Shown piece by piece: positions 25,642 through 34,130 of a stretch of DNA of 64,000 bases (the first letter of the stretch is position 1; each line of letters opens with the position of its first letter). Source of the DNA: Bacteroidales bacterium. Its GTDB lineage: Bacteria; Bacteroidota; Bacteroidia; Bacteroidales; UBA932. The notes below the pieces were generated by a model. The model did not search any database. It saw nothing but the letters and a program-made list of their open reading frames with translations, and was not told where the DNA came from. A program made the position numbers and the translations under genes. The DNA is taken from NCBI GenBank assembly GCA_017630155.1, contig JAGBVU010000029.1, forward strand, positions 1 to 64,000. The letters run 5' to 3'.

Positions 25642-26874
25642 TCAAATTTTTCTTAAAGCAACTACAGCATTATGCCCGCCAAATCCGAGCGATGATGAGA
25701 GTGCTAGTGTAATATCAAGTTTTTTCGCTTTCAGTGGAGTATAATCCAGATCGCACTCAGGATCCGGTTCTGTCAGCCCTATAGTTGGGGGTACTATTCC
25801 CTGATCTACGGCAAGTGCTGCAGCAACAAGCTCTACGCCACCCGCAGCACCAAGCATGTGTCCTGTCATCGATTTTGTAGAGCAGATGGCCACTTTTCTG
25901 GCCCCCTCTTCCCCGAATGCACTCTTTATAGCCAAAGTCTCTGATTTGTCATTCATAGGTGTACCTGTCCCGTGTGCATTTATATGTACCACATCGTCTT
26001 CACAATAACCGGACTGGTCCAGTGCCGCTTTAAATGCATTGGCAGCACACGAACCGTCAGGTCTTGGGGCGGTATAGTGATATGCATCACAAGTATTGCC
26101 GTATCCAGACACTTCTGCATATATTTTGGCACCACGTCGCAATGCATTCTCATACTCCTCCAGCACCACTATTCCTGCCCCTTCTGCTATTACAAAGCCC
26201 TGTCTGCGTGCATCAAATGGGAGAGATGCTGCCAATGGATCCTCTGATCTTGAAAGTGCCTTGCTGTTCGCAAATCCCCCTATCGAGAGGGGCACATGTG
26301 CCGCTTCAGCACCTCCAGCTATAATCACATCTGCATAACCGTGTTTGATGGCCCGATATGCCTCCCCTATCGAATGGGTTCCGGTAGCACAAGCTGTCAC
26401 TATCGGAAGGCACACACCTCTGGCGTTGTGGGTTATTGCCACATTGCCCGAGGCAATATTTCCTATCATATTGGGGATGAAAAGGGGAGACACCCACTGT
26501 GGTCCGTTCTCCTTGAGGTTTACCACCTCATTTATAAACGTTTGCATTCCACCAATTCCTGAACCGATATATACCCCCAATCTCTCAGGCTCCACACCTG
26601 TGGCACCGGCATCCTTCATTGCCTGATTGGCTGCAGCCATGGCAAAAAGGGTAAATTTATCAGCTTTACGGGCTGTAGCAGCCGGTATCCCATATGCAGC
26701 AGGGTCAAAGTTCTTCACCTCACCTGCTACCTTCACCTGCAGATCATCTGATGGGAAGTTTCTGATAAAATCTATCCCGCAGACACCTTGAATCAGATTG
26801 TTCCAAAACGTGTTTACATCGTTTCCCAGCGGACATACCACTCCCAGTCCGGTAATTACTACTCTTCTATCCAT
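25642..26874 (-). CDS. fabF: 3-oxoacyl-ACP synthase II
   Basis: 410 residues, standard for KAS II. The thiolase-fold Cys-His-His triad is C162 (VTACATGTHS), H301 (NAHGTGTPMND) and H339 (KSMTGHMLGAAGG), with K335 also conserved. The C-terminal LSSSLGFGGHNA is the FabF glycine loop. It condenses malonyl-ACP with acyl-ACP. Its first 16 bases overlap the fabK end. Confidence 0.96.
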   Translation of the reverse strand: MDRRVVITGLGVVCPLGNDVNTFWNNLIQGVCGIDFIRNFPSDDLQVKVAGEVKNFDPAAYGIPAATARKADKFTLFAMAAANQAMKDAGATGVEPERLGVYIGSGIGGMQTFINEVVNLKENGPQWVSPLFIPNMIGNIASGNVAITHNARGVCLPIVTACATGTHSIGEAYRAIKHGYADVIIAGGAEAAHVPLSIGGFANSKALSRSEDPLAASLPFDARRQGFVIAEGAGIVVLEEYENALRRGAKIYAEVSGYGNTCDAYHYTAPRPDGSCAANAFKAALDQSGYCEDDVVHINAHGTGTPMNDKSETLAIKSAFGEEGARKVAICSTKSMTGHMLGAAGGVELVAAALAVDQGIVPPTIGLTEPDPECDLDYTPLKAKKLDITLALSSSLGFGGHNAVVALRKI

Positions 26875-27809
26875 GATCCACCCATTTTAAGGATACCTTC
26901 CGCTTCAGATACCATCTGAGATATTATCTCTGCAGCAGGTCTGATACCTTTTACCATACCTACACTCTGTCCTGCCATAAAACTTCCATAAAGCTCATCC
27001 CCTTGCTGGACAGCCTTTCTGAGTGAGCCGGATCCATACTCCAGGATCTGCTCCGGTGTCACCTGCGGATCCTTCTCCATTGATGCAAATTTCTTGGTAA
27101 ATGGACTTTTGAGAGCCCTGACAGGGTGACCCAATGTCTTACCGGTAACTATGGTATCTGTCTCAGAGGCTGCGATAATTTTATCTTTATAGGTCTGATG
27201 GATAATACACTCTGAGGCTCCAAGAAATATGGTTCCGCACTGGACACCCTCTGCCCCAAGCATAAATGCAGCAGCAAGACCCCTTCCATCACCTATTCCA
27301 CCTGCAGCCAGGACAGGGATACTTACAGCATCGACCACATTCGGCACAAGTGCCAATGTATTCATCTCTCCGATATGTCCACCGGATTCACCACCTTCTG
27401 CCACTACTGCTACTGCACCCATTCTCTCCATCCTCAACGCCAATGAGGCAGCAGCCACAACAGGGATAACCTTAATCCCGGCAGCAAGCCATCCATCCAT
27501 ATATTTCGAAGGTGAACCTGCCCCGGTAGTGACAACAGGGACCTGCTCATCTATCACCATCTGTGCTATCTCGGCAGCATTTGGAGCCTGAAGCATGATA
27601 TTTACAGCAAAAGGTTTGTCTGTAAGTTTTTTGCATTTTCTTATCTCTTCTCTGACTACATCAGAACCTGCATTTACACAAGATATTATACCGAGTCCCC
27701 CTGCATTTGAGACTGCGCTTGCCAGAGATGATTCTGAAATCCAAGCCATTCCACCTTGGAAGATTGGGTATTTGATTCCCAACAATTCACATATTCTACT
27801 TTTTATCAT
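26859..27809 (-). CDS. fabK: FMN-dependent enoyl-ACP reductase II
   Basis: 316 residues. TIM-barrel flavoprotein of the FabK/nitronate monooxygenase superfamily: KYPIFQGGMAWIS at the N-terminus, GAGSP, AEGGESGGHIGEMNTLALVP and the FMN phosphate site AAGGIGDGRGLAAAFMLGAEGVQCGT. The ESGGHIG histidine loop together with the fab context favours FabK over nitronate monooxygenase. It carries out the last reduction of the elongation cycle. It overlaps fabF by 16 bases and follows fabH by 27. No FabI or FabL is seen in the window. Confidence 0.92.
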   Translation of the reverse strand: MIKSRICELLGIKYPIFQGGMAWISESSLASAVSNAGGLGIISCVNAGSDVVREEIRKCKKLTDKPFAVNIMLQAPNAAEIAQMVIDEQVPVVTTGAGSPSKYMDGWLAAGIKVIPVVAAASLALRMERMGAVAVVAEGGESGGHIGEMNTLALVPNVVDAVSIPVLAAGGIGDGRGLAAAFMLGAEGVQCGTIFLGASECIIHQTYKDKIIAASETDTIVTGKTLGHPVRALKSPFTKKFASMEKDPQVTPEQILEYGSGSLRKAVQQGDELYGSFMAGQSVGMVKGIRPAAEIISQMVSEAEGILKMGGSWIEE

Positions 27810-27836
27810 ATCCTTAGTTTTTGCTAATTTACAAAA

Positions 27837-28787
27837 TTACCAGTACAAAAGGCAAGCACCGGTGGTAAAACCTGCACCAAAAGCGCTCAAGACAATCTTG
27901 TCACCCTTTTTAAGTTTGCTCCCTTTATTCATCTCATCCAGAAGGATAGGGATGCTGGCAGATGAAGTATTGCCATACTTCTCGATATTGTTGGGGAATT
28001 TTTCACTGCACTGGTCAAGACTCTCCCTGATAGTATCTATAATCCTTATATTGGCCTGATGGAGAAGATAATGGTCCACATCATGTTTGGTTATATTGCC
28101 ATCAGCTATCACCCCCTCAATATCTCTCAGAGAGGAAGAGACTGCAAGTTTGAATACATCATGTCCCTTCATCACCAAAGGGCCATCCGCCTCCTCCTTG
28201 GTTATAAATGGGGTATGTTCAAGTTTCCTCTGCTGGTAAAGAGACTCCTGTTTGCTGGTAGTGGTGAGTCTTATTGACTTGACATTATCCCCTCTTCCCA
28301 ATACTACAGCCCCTGCACCATCTCCGAAAAGGACGCAGGTGCTCCGGTCTGACCAGTCCACCATACGGGTAGGTTCCTCCGCACATACAACCAAAATATG
28401 TTTTATATCCTTTTTTGAGGAAAAATATGACTCTGCTATATCCAGAGAGTAGATAAAACCGGCACAAGCACCATTAAGGTCAATACAAGGGCAAGTTGCC
28501 CCTATCCTCCCCTGGATTATACAGCTCAGAGCAGGTGTTATATACTCGTTCACCACATTTGAACATATAATGAAATCAAGATCGCCTGCAGATATACCGG
28601 AATTTTCAAGCGCCCTTTTTGCAGCATTTACAGCCAGATCCTCCAGTTTTTCATCAGAGATCAACTGCCTCTGGCTTATCCCTGTTCTTGTACGGATCCA
28701 GTCATCACTGGTGTCCAGAAACTTCTCGAGCATCTGATTTGTCACTGTCAAAGCCGGATGTGCACTTCCTGTTCCTATTATTCTCAT
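27837..28787 (-). CDS. fabH: 3-oxoacyl-ACP synthase III
   Basis: 316 residues. The KAS III triad is C108 (NGACAG), H243 (LLHQAN) and N273 (YGNTSSASIP). The W30-like DWIRTRTGI segment for CoA binding is present. It starts fatty-acid synthesis by condensing acetyl- or branched acyl-CoA with malonyl-ACP. It is first in the fab cluster. The 221-base gap upstream holds the hut terminator and presumably the promoter, although I found no clean TTTG/TAnnTTTG pair. Confidence 0.95.
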   Translation of the reverse strand: MRIIGTGSAHPALTVTNQMLEKFLDTSDDWIRTRTGISQRQLISDEKLEDLAVNAAKRALENSGISAGDLDFIICSNVVNEYITPALSCIIQGRIGATCPCIDLNGACAGFIYSLDIAESYFSSKKDIKHILVVCAEEPTRMVDWSDRSTCVLFGDGAGAVVLGRGDNVKSIRLTTTSKQESLYQQRKLEHTPFITKEEADGPLVMKGHDVFKLAVSSSLRDIEGVIADGNITKHDVDHYLLHQANIRIIDTIRESLDQCSEKFPNNIEKYGNTSSASIPILLDEMNKGSKLKKGDKIVLSAFGAGFTTGACLLYW

Positions 28788-28934
28788 AATGCTAAAAATC
28801 TAAAATTTTCACACGCAAAACTGAAGAAATGGAAAAACATATCCAAACCACTGTGACAAATGGTAACCAAAAAGCGAATATTTTACATAACCATAGCTAC
28901 ATTATTGTCAATTTGTAATCTATGAATTTTGAAT

Positions 28935-28987
28935 AAAAAAAAGCGGGTGATACAAATCGACACAAACCGACTGTATCTCCCACTTTT
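28935..28987 (-). terminator. Terminator after ftcD
   Basis: On the minus strand a 16-bp stem with two mismatches (28972-28987 with 28939-28954; arms AAAAGTGGGAGATACA and TGTATCACCCGCTTTT) is followed by a run of T. It lies 21 bases past the ftcD stop and separates the hut and fab units. The remaining bases 28788-28934 show no gene. Confidence 0.75.
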
Positions 28988-29008
28988 AGATAACCAAGTG
29001 CAGATCTA

Positions 29009-30709
29009 TTATTCCTCTATTTTTTTATCCACAACTTCCAGAATCTCTCTCTCCCTCTGCTGAGCTTTATCCGCTATCTCTGACGCTCTGGCGATAAGCT
29101 CCTGCGCAGTTTGACGGTCTTTCAGACCTGCCGCGTTAATCTTGACATTCAGAAATGCCCCAAGAACAGCAGAACGGGCTGCCAAAGCACCTACACCTGC
29201 ATCCGATACAGAGTTTGGATTGCCCTCTTTGGCCATTGCCTCAACTACATCAAATACCTTATATGATACCTCCATTGTCCTCAATGGAACCTGAGTTGCA
29301 TAAAGTGTTGCTGCCTGAAGTGCTGCTGCACGGGCCGCTTTCTCCTGATCATTGCCTTTAGGCATACCGAGTGCCTCCATAATCCTGTTGAAAGCATTGG
29401 TATCTTCGTCCACTAGGTGGAGAAGCTCATACATCAGGGCTTCACCCTTCTCTGCCCACTCTGAGAAATAACCGCATCTTGAGTCCCAACCTGGCTTATG
29501 CGATGAGAGGTTTGCCACCATAGATCCCAAAGCTGCACCAAGTGATCCCATATAAGCAGAAATCGATCCACCACCAGGGGCAGGAGACTCGCGTGATGTC
29601 TCCTCTGCAAATCCTTTGCAAGTCAAATCTATAAGTTTCGCAGATTTGTCCATATCTTCAAGGATATACTCTATCACCTTCTCACGTGGATTGAAAGGTT
29701 TCAAGTCATCAAGACCCATAGATTTTACTGCTATCTTGATTATATCCTCCTCTGGGATACCGCAAGAGCGGCCCTGTTTGGTCAGATAGTGCTTACCTGC
29801 ATCGATAAGTACCCTTTTGGGGATAAGACCCACTATCTCTGAGCCGGTAACACGTATGCCCCTTGCATAAGCTTTGTCACATACCTCATCAAATGCCACG
29901 TGAACAGGGGTTTGGGTAATGTCTGTAACATTCATCGATACCTGTGCGATGCCATACTCGTCGATATACCAACCTATAGCTTTACAAGCTTTCAATGTAC
30001 CGGGAATCCATACAGGTTCGCCATTCTCATCCTTTACCACTTTGCCTACGATAGGATCCCCTTCCCTCTTTTTGCGACCTTTTTCACGCACGTCAAATGC
30101 CACAGAATTTGCCCTGCGGGTAGATGTTGTATTCAGGTTATAGTTAATGGCAACAAGAAAATCGCGGGCTCCTACAGCTGTGGCACCGGAAAGGGCTACC
30201 CTCTCATTGAATTCTGCTGGGCCGTAATCTGGGATGCAGCCACCCTCTGTGAACCTCTTCTGGAGTGCTTCATATTCACCTGCGCGGCATACTGCCAAAT
30301 TCTTCCTTTCAGGGCATTTTGCTGCCGATTCATAACAAAATACAGGGATTCCAAGCTCCTCACCTATCCTCTGACCAAGCTTATGCGCATACTCCACGCA
30401 CTCTTCCATAGTGACACCTGAAACAGGTACAAGAGGACACACGTCAGTAGCACCAAAACGAGGGTGTTCTCCGTGATGATTTCTCATATCTATAACCTCA
30501 GAGGCCTTTTTAACCGCTCTGAAGGCAGCCTCAACCACATTGTCAGGCTCTCCTACGAAAGTAACCACTGTTCTGTTGGTAGCGGCACCTGGATCCACAT
30601 CGAGAAGTTTTACACCTTCTACTGTCTCAATAACAGATGTTATCTGATTTATAACATCCATATTACGCCCCTCACTGAAGTTGGGGACACACTCTATAAG
30701 TCTACGCAT
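29009..30709 (-). CDS. ftcD: Bifunctional glutamate formimidoyltransferase / formiminotetrahydrofolate cyclodeaminase
   Basis: 566 residues, a full-length fusion as in animals and several Bacteroidota. The N-terminal formiminotransferase (about 1-330) begins RLIECVPNFSEGRN and contains the substrate histidine region NHHGEHPRFGATDVCP. The cyclodeaminase domain (about 355-566) has FAEETSRESPAPGGGSISAYMGSLGAAL. It moves the formimino group from formiminoglutamate to tetrahydrofolate and then forms methenyl-THF plus ammonia. It ends the histidine degradation unit that runs hutH-hutI-MBL-ftcD and starts four bases after the MBL gene. Confidence 0.95.
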   Translation of the reverse strand: MRRLIECVPNFSEGRNMDVINQITSVIETVEGVKLLDVDPGAATNRTVVTFVGEPDNVVEAAFRAVKKASEVIDMRNHHGEHPRFGATDVCPLVPVSGVTMEECVEYAHKLGQRIGEELGIPVFCYESAAKCPERKNLAVCRAGEYEALQKRFTEGGCIPDYGPAEFNERVALSGATAVGARDFLVAINYNLNTTSTRRANSVAFDVREKGRKKREGDPIVGKVVKDENGEPVWIPGTLKACKAIGWYIDEYGIAQVSMNVTDITQTPVHVAFDEVCDKAYARGIRVTGSEIVGLIPKRVLIDAGKHYLTKQGRSCGIPEEDIIKIAVKSMGLDDLKPFNPREKVIEYILEDMDKSAKLIDLTCKGFAEETSRESPAPGGGSISAYMGSLGAALGSMVANLSSHKPGWDSRCGYFSEWAEKGEALMYELLHLVDEDTNAFNRIMEALGMPKGNDQEKAARAAALQAATLYATQVPLRTMEVSYKVFDVVEAMAKEGNPNSVSDAGVGALAARSAVLGAFLNVKINAAGLKDRQTAQELIARASEIADKAQQREREILEVVDKKIEE

Positions 30710-30713
30710 ATAT

Positions 30714-31367
30714 TTAAGCTTTAGCTGGGTCTATAAAATCAATATCTTTATCCAATTTGGCTGCAAGTGCAGGGTAATCTATCTCAAAATAGTGTATAGG
30801 GTAGAGAACTGCAGGTTTCAGCTGGTTGGCCAGTCCTACAAATTCATCATCGGTCATAGTGTAAGGGAGATTCTTGGGCAAGAATGCCATATCGAGCTTC
30901 GGAAGCTCTTTCATCTCCTCAATAGGTTCTGTATCACCTGCCACATATACCTTGTATCCTCCGAAATCAAAGAGATATCCATTGCCGAACCCTTTTGGGT
31001 GGAAATGGTTCCCTTCATCATTTCTCCTGTTGATATTATAGGCAGGACGGGCTTCGATAGTGATACCGTCCCATTCACAGGAGTCCCCATTTGCAAGGGG
31101 AATATATCTGTGGTCCACCTTCCCAATACTTTCGCTGACAATGAAGGCTGTACTGCTGCCCAGAATCTCATTGAACGCCTTTGGGTCGTAGTGGTCATAG
31201 TGGTCATGGGTAGAGAGAATGAGGTCAGCCTCATCCATCCCTGTATAATCTGTAACCTCACTGTATGGGTCTACATAGATGTTTTTGCCATTTATCTGAA
31301 AAAGGAGAGATGCGTGTCCGAAGACCTTTACCTTCAACTCACCAAGTGGGGTTTTATAACTGTTCAT
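30714..31367 (-). CDS. Metallo-beta-lactamase-fold hydrolase (UlaG/UPF0173-like)
   Basis: 217 residues. The MBL metal motif is THDHYDHYD near residues 53-61 (HxHxDH), with later ligands likely in YVAGDTEP (Asp) and IHYFEID (His). The FGHASLLFQINGKNIYVDPY start is typical of the UlaG/UPF0173 group. It is embedded between hutI and ftcD with short gaps on both sides (12 and 4 bases), so it is part of the histidine unit. Its substrate is unknown. A lactonase or amidase on a histidine-pathway intermediate would be speculation. Confidence 0.8.
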   Translation of the reverse strand: MNSYKTPLGELKVKVFGHASLLFQINGKNIYVDPYSEVTDYTGMDEADLILSTHDHYDHYDPKAFNEILGSSTAFIVSESIGKVDHRYIPLANGDSCEWDGITIEARPAYNINRRNDEGNHFHPKGFGNGYLFDFGGYKVYVAGDTEPIEEMKELPKLDMAFLPKNLPYTMTDDEFVGLANQLKPAVLYPIHYFEIDYPALAAKLDKDIDFIDPAKA

Positions 31368-31379
31368 AAGACTTATATT

Positions 31380-32630
31380 TTAGATTATTTTACCATTGAG
31401 AATAACTGTATCCACCAGCGGGGTAGAGAACGAATACGGTAGGAATTCATATGATGGGACCTCTTTAGTAATGAATACATTCGCTTTTTTACCCACGGTA
31501 ATCGAGCCGAGGATGCCATCAACATCCATAGCAAATGCGCCATTGATGGTGGAGGCATTTATCACCTCCTCAGGGAACATCTTCATCTTCAGACAGCACA
31601 GTGCCATCATAAATTTCATATCACCGCAGGGGCACGAACCAGGATTATAATTGGAAGCGATAGCTACGGGGATGCCGTAATTTATCATTGCCCTGGCGGG
31701 TGCAAAATCCATCTCCATAAAGAATGTTGCCCCTGGAAGCAATGTGGCTATGGTATCTGAGCCCTTGAGAGCTTTAAACTCCTCCTCTGCTGTATATTCG
31801 AGGTGGTCCACACTCCTTGCATTGTATTTGACACCCACCTGCACTCCTCCGGAAAAACTCATCTGGTTGGCGTGCACTTTGGGTCTCATTCCATATTTTA
31901 TACCGGCTTCAAATACCCTTTCGGAGTCTTCAACTGTAAAAAATCCACCTTCGCAGAAGATATCCACATACACTGCAAGCCCCTCTGCTGCTACAGCGGG
32001 GATCATCTCCCTTACAATCTCATCCACATACTCCTCCCTGCGACCTGCATATCTGGCTGGGACAGCGTGTGCCCCCAAAAAGGTCCTCTTCACTGTAAGG
32101 GGGGTCTGCTCCTCTACCCTCTTTGCCACCCTCAGCATCTTAATCTCATCCTCCAGGGTGAGTCCATAACCGCTCTTTATCTCCACAGCCCCTGTTCCGA
32201 AACTGATAATCTCCTCAGCCCTAACAAGAGCCTGTGCCAACAATTGATCTTCAGGTGTGCGGTGCAGGAGTTCCACTGAGTTCAATATTCCACCACCTCT
32301 GCGGGCAATCTCCTGATAAGAGAGCCCCCTTATCTTGTCCATAAACTCTATCTCCCTGCTCCCGGCATACACAAGATGGGTGTGCGAGTCGCAATATGAT
32401 GGGAATACCATCTTCCCGGTAGCATCGATTACTCTGTCTGCCTGCATCTCGAGTGGAGCAATATTGGACGGGATGCTCTCCCCATAAGCACTGATAAGGC
32501 CATCCTCTATCCAGAGATATCCGTTGTCAATGACAGGGAGCTGTCCCAGTTCATCTCCGGCAAGGGGTTTTTCCGGAGATTCAGCCCTGACATTGATAAG
32601 TTTCTTTATGTTTTTAATGAGAATTCTCAT
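31380..32630 (-). CDS. hutI: Imidazolonepropionase
   Basis: 416 residues, standard length. Amidohydrolase fold with the metal motif SHTHLVYAGSRE, the substrate segment GGGI followed by the EIKSGYGL strand, and the later VHANQMSFSGG and DHLEY segments seen in HutI. It hydrolyses 4-imidazolone-5-propanoate to formiminoglutamate in the cytosol. It begins four bases after hutH. The urocanase needed between HutH and HutI is not in this window. Confidence 0.95.
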   Translation of the reverse strand: MRILIKNIKKLINVRAESPEKPLAGDELGQLPVIDNGYLWIEDGLISAYGESIPSNIAPLEMQADRVIDATGKMVFPSYCDSHTHLVYAGSREIEFMDKIRGLSYQEIARRGGGILNSVELLHRTPEDQLLAQALVRAEEIISFGTGAVEIKSGYGLTLEDEIKMLRVAKRVEEQTPLTVKRTFLGAHAVPARYAGRREEYVDEIVREMIPAVAAEGLAVYVDIFCEGGFFTVEDSERVFEAGIKYGMRPKVHANQMSFSGGVQVGVKYNARSVDHLEYTAEEEFKALKGSDTIATLLPGATFFMEMDFAPARAMINYGIPVAIASNYNPGSCPCGDMKFMMALCCLKMKMFPEEVINASTINGAFAMDVDGILGSITVGKKANVFITKEVPSYEFLPYSFSTPLVDTVILNGKII

Positions 32631-32634
32631 CCTT

Positions 32635-34122
32635 TTACAATGTATAATTTCTTATGAAATCTATAGAGTTTGCCATATGTGTGTACATAACCTCATCCTC
32701 CTGAATGAAGGGGACAACCTGACGGTATTGTGCCACAAACTCCTCAAGTACCTGTGATGATTTGAGAGGCCTGCGGAAATCAAGGGCTTGTGCCCCGTTA
32801 AATAGCTCTATACCCAGAATCTTTTCAAGGTTCAACACCACATTTACACACTTTGTGGCTGCATTGGCACCCATACTCACGTGATCCTCCTGCCCCTGAG
32901 ATGAATCAATGGTATCCACACAGCAAGGAGTACAGAACTGCTTGTTCTGGCTTACTACAGATGCCTGTGCATATTGGGGGATCATAAATCCTGAGTTGAG
33001 TCCAGAATGTGCTACAAGGAATGATGGTAAGCCACGCTTCCCGGAAATCAGCTGGTATGTCCTCCTCTCAGAGATGGATCCAAGCTCCGCCAATGCAATG
33101 GAAAGAAAATCGAGAGCAAGGGCCAATGGCTGACCGTGGAAGTTTCCTGCAGAGACCACCATATCCTCATCAGGAAGGATGGTGGGGTTATCTGTAGCAC
33201 TATTGAGCTCTGTAACAAAAACATTTGCTGCATAATCAATTGCATCCTTTGATGCACCGTGTACCTGAGGGATACAGCGGAATGAATATGGATCCTGCAC
33301 GTGCTCTTTGGGACGTGATATAATTTCACTTCCAGAGAGAAGTTCCCTCATATGTCTTGCTGTATCTATCTGCCCTTTATGAGGTCTGATCTGATGTACA
33401 CCATCGGTAAAAGGCTCTACCCTCCCATCAAATGCCTCAAGAGATACAGCCCCTATCTGATCTGCCAGTCGGGAGAGTTTTTTGGCATGATGGAGCGACC
33501 ACACTGCGTGTGACAGCATAAACTGGGTACCATTCAAAAGGGCCAACCCCTCTTTAGAGGCAAGTGTCAGCGGCTCCCATCCGAAAATGGCATTCACTTT
33601 GGCTGCCGGCATACGCTCACCCTGATAATTTACCTCACCAAGGCCAAGTAGAGGCAAGCACATATTTGCAAGTGGGGCCAGGTCACCCGAGGCGCCCAAA
33701 GAACCTTGCTTATATACCACAGGGTGTACCCCCTCATTGAAGAAATCCACCAACCTCTGCACAGTCTCCACCTGCGCACCCGAATAGCCGTAAGCCAATG
33801 ACTTCACCTTGAGTGCAAGCATAAGTCTCACTATCTCCTCCGACACCTCTTCCCCTACTCCGCAAGCGTGTGACATCACCAGGTTCTTCTGAAGTTGCGA
33901 AAGATTCTCTTTATCGACAGAGACATTGCACAGAGAACCAAACCCGGTGGTCACTCCATATATGGGTTCCACCTGAGACTCCATCCTCTTATCCAGATAA
34001 TCACGGCACTTCTTTATTCTTGCCACAGATTTCTCTCCAAGGTGTAGTTTGCATTCCTTATCAAAAAGAACCTCTGCATCTTCAAATGAGTGGTACAAAA
34101 TGTCGATATCAAAAACTTTCAT
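32635..34122 (-). CDS. hutH: Histidine ammonia-lyase
   Basis: 495 residues. A144-S145-G146 in GSLGASGDLAPL form the self-generated MIO cofactor. YGVTTGFG (55-62) and the late QEDHVSMGANAA are other lyase-class signatures. It deaminates histidine to urocanate. It starts eight bases after the OstA-like gene with no space for a promoter, so it is probably transcribed at least partly from the envelope operon upstream. Confidence 0.95.
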   Translation of the reverse strand: MKVFDIDILYHSFEDAEVLFDKECKLHLGEKSVARIKKCRDYLDKRMESQVEPIYGVTTGFGSLCNVSVDKENLSQLQKNLVMSHACGVGEEVSEEIVRLMLALKVKSLAYGYSGAQVETVQRLVDFFNEGVHPVVYKQGSLGASGDLAPLANMCLPLLGLGEVNYQGERMPAAKVNAIFGWEPLTLASKEGLALLNGTQFMLSHAVWSLHHAKKLSRLADQIGAVSLEAFDGRVEPFTDGVHQIRPHKGQIDTARHMRELLSGSEIISRPKEHVQDPYSFRCIPQVHGASKDAIDYAANVFVTELNSATDNPTILPDEDMVVSAGNFHGQPLALALDFLSIALAELGSISERRTYQLISGKRGLPSFLVAHSGLNSGFMIPQYAQASVVSQNKQFCTPCCVDTIDSSQGQEDHVSMGANAATKCVNVVLNLEKILGIELFNGAQALDFRRPLKSSQVLEEFVAQYRQVVPFIQEDEVMYTHMANSIDFIRNYTL

Positions 34123-34130
34123 ATATGCTG

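Noticed and set aside
28788-28934. Hidden acpP gene beside fabH
   Set aside because: No DSL-containing small reading frame of the ACP type was seen in this gap or in the other gaps of the fab cluster.
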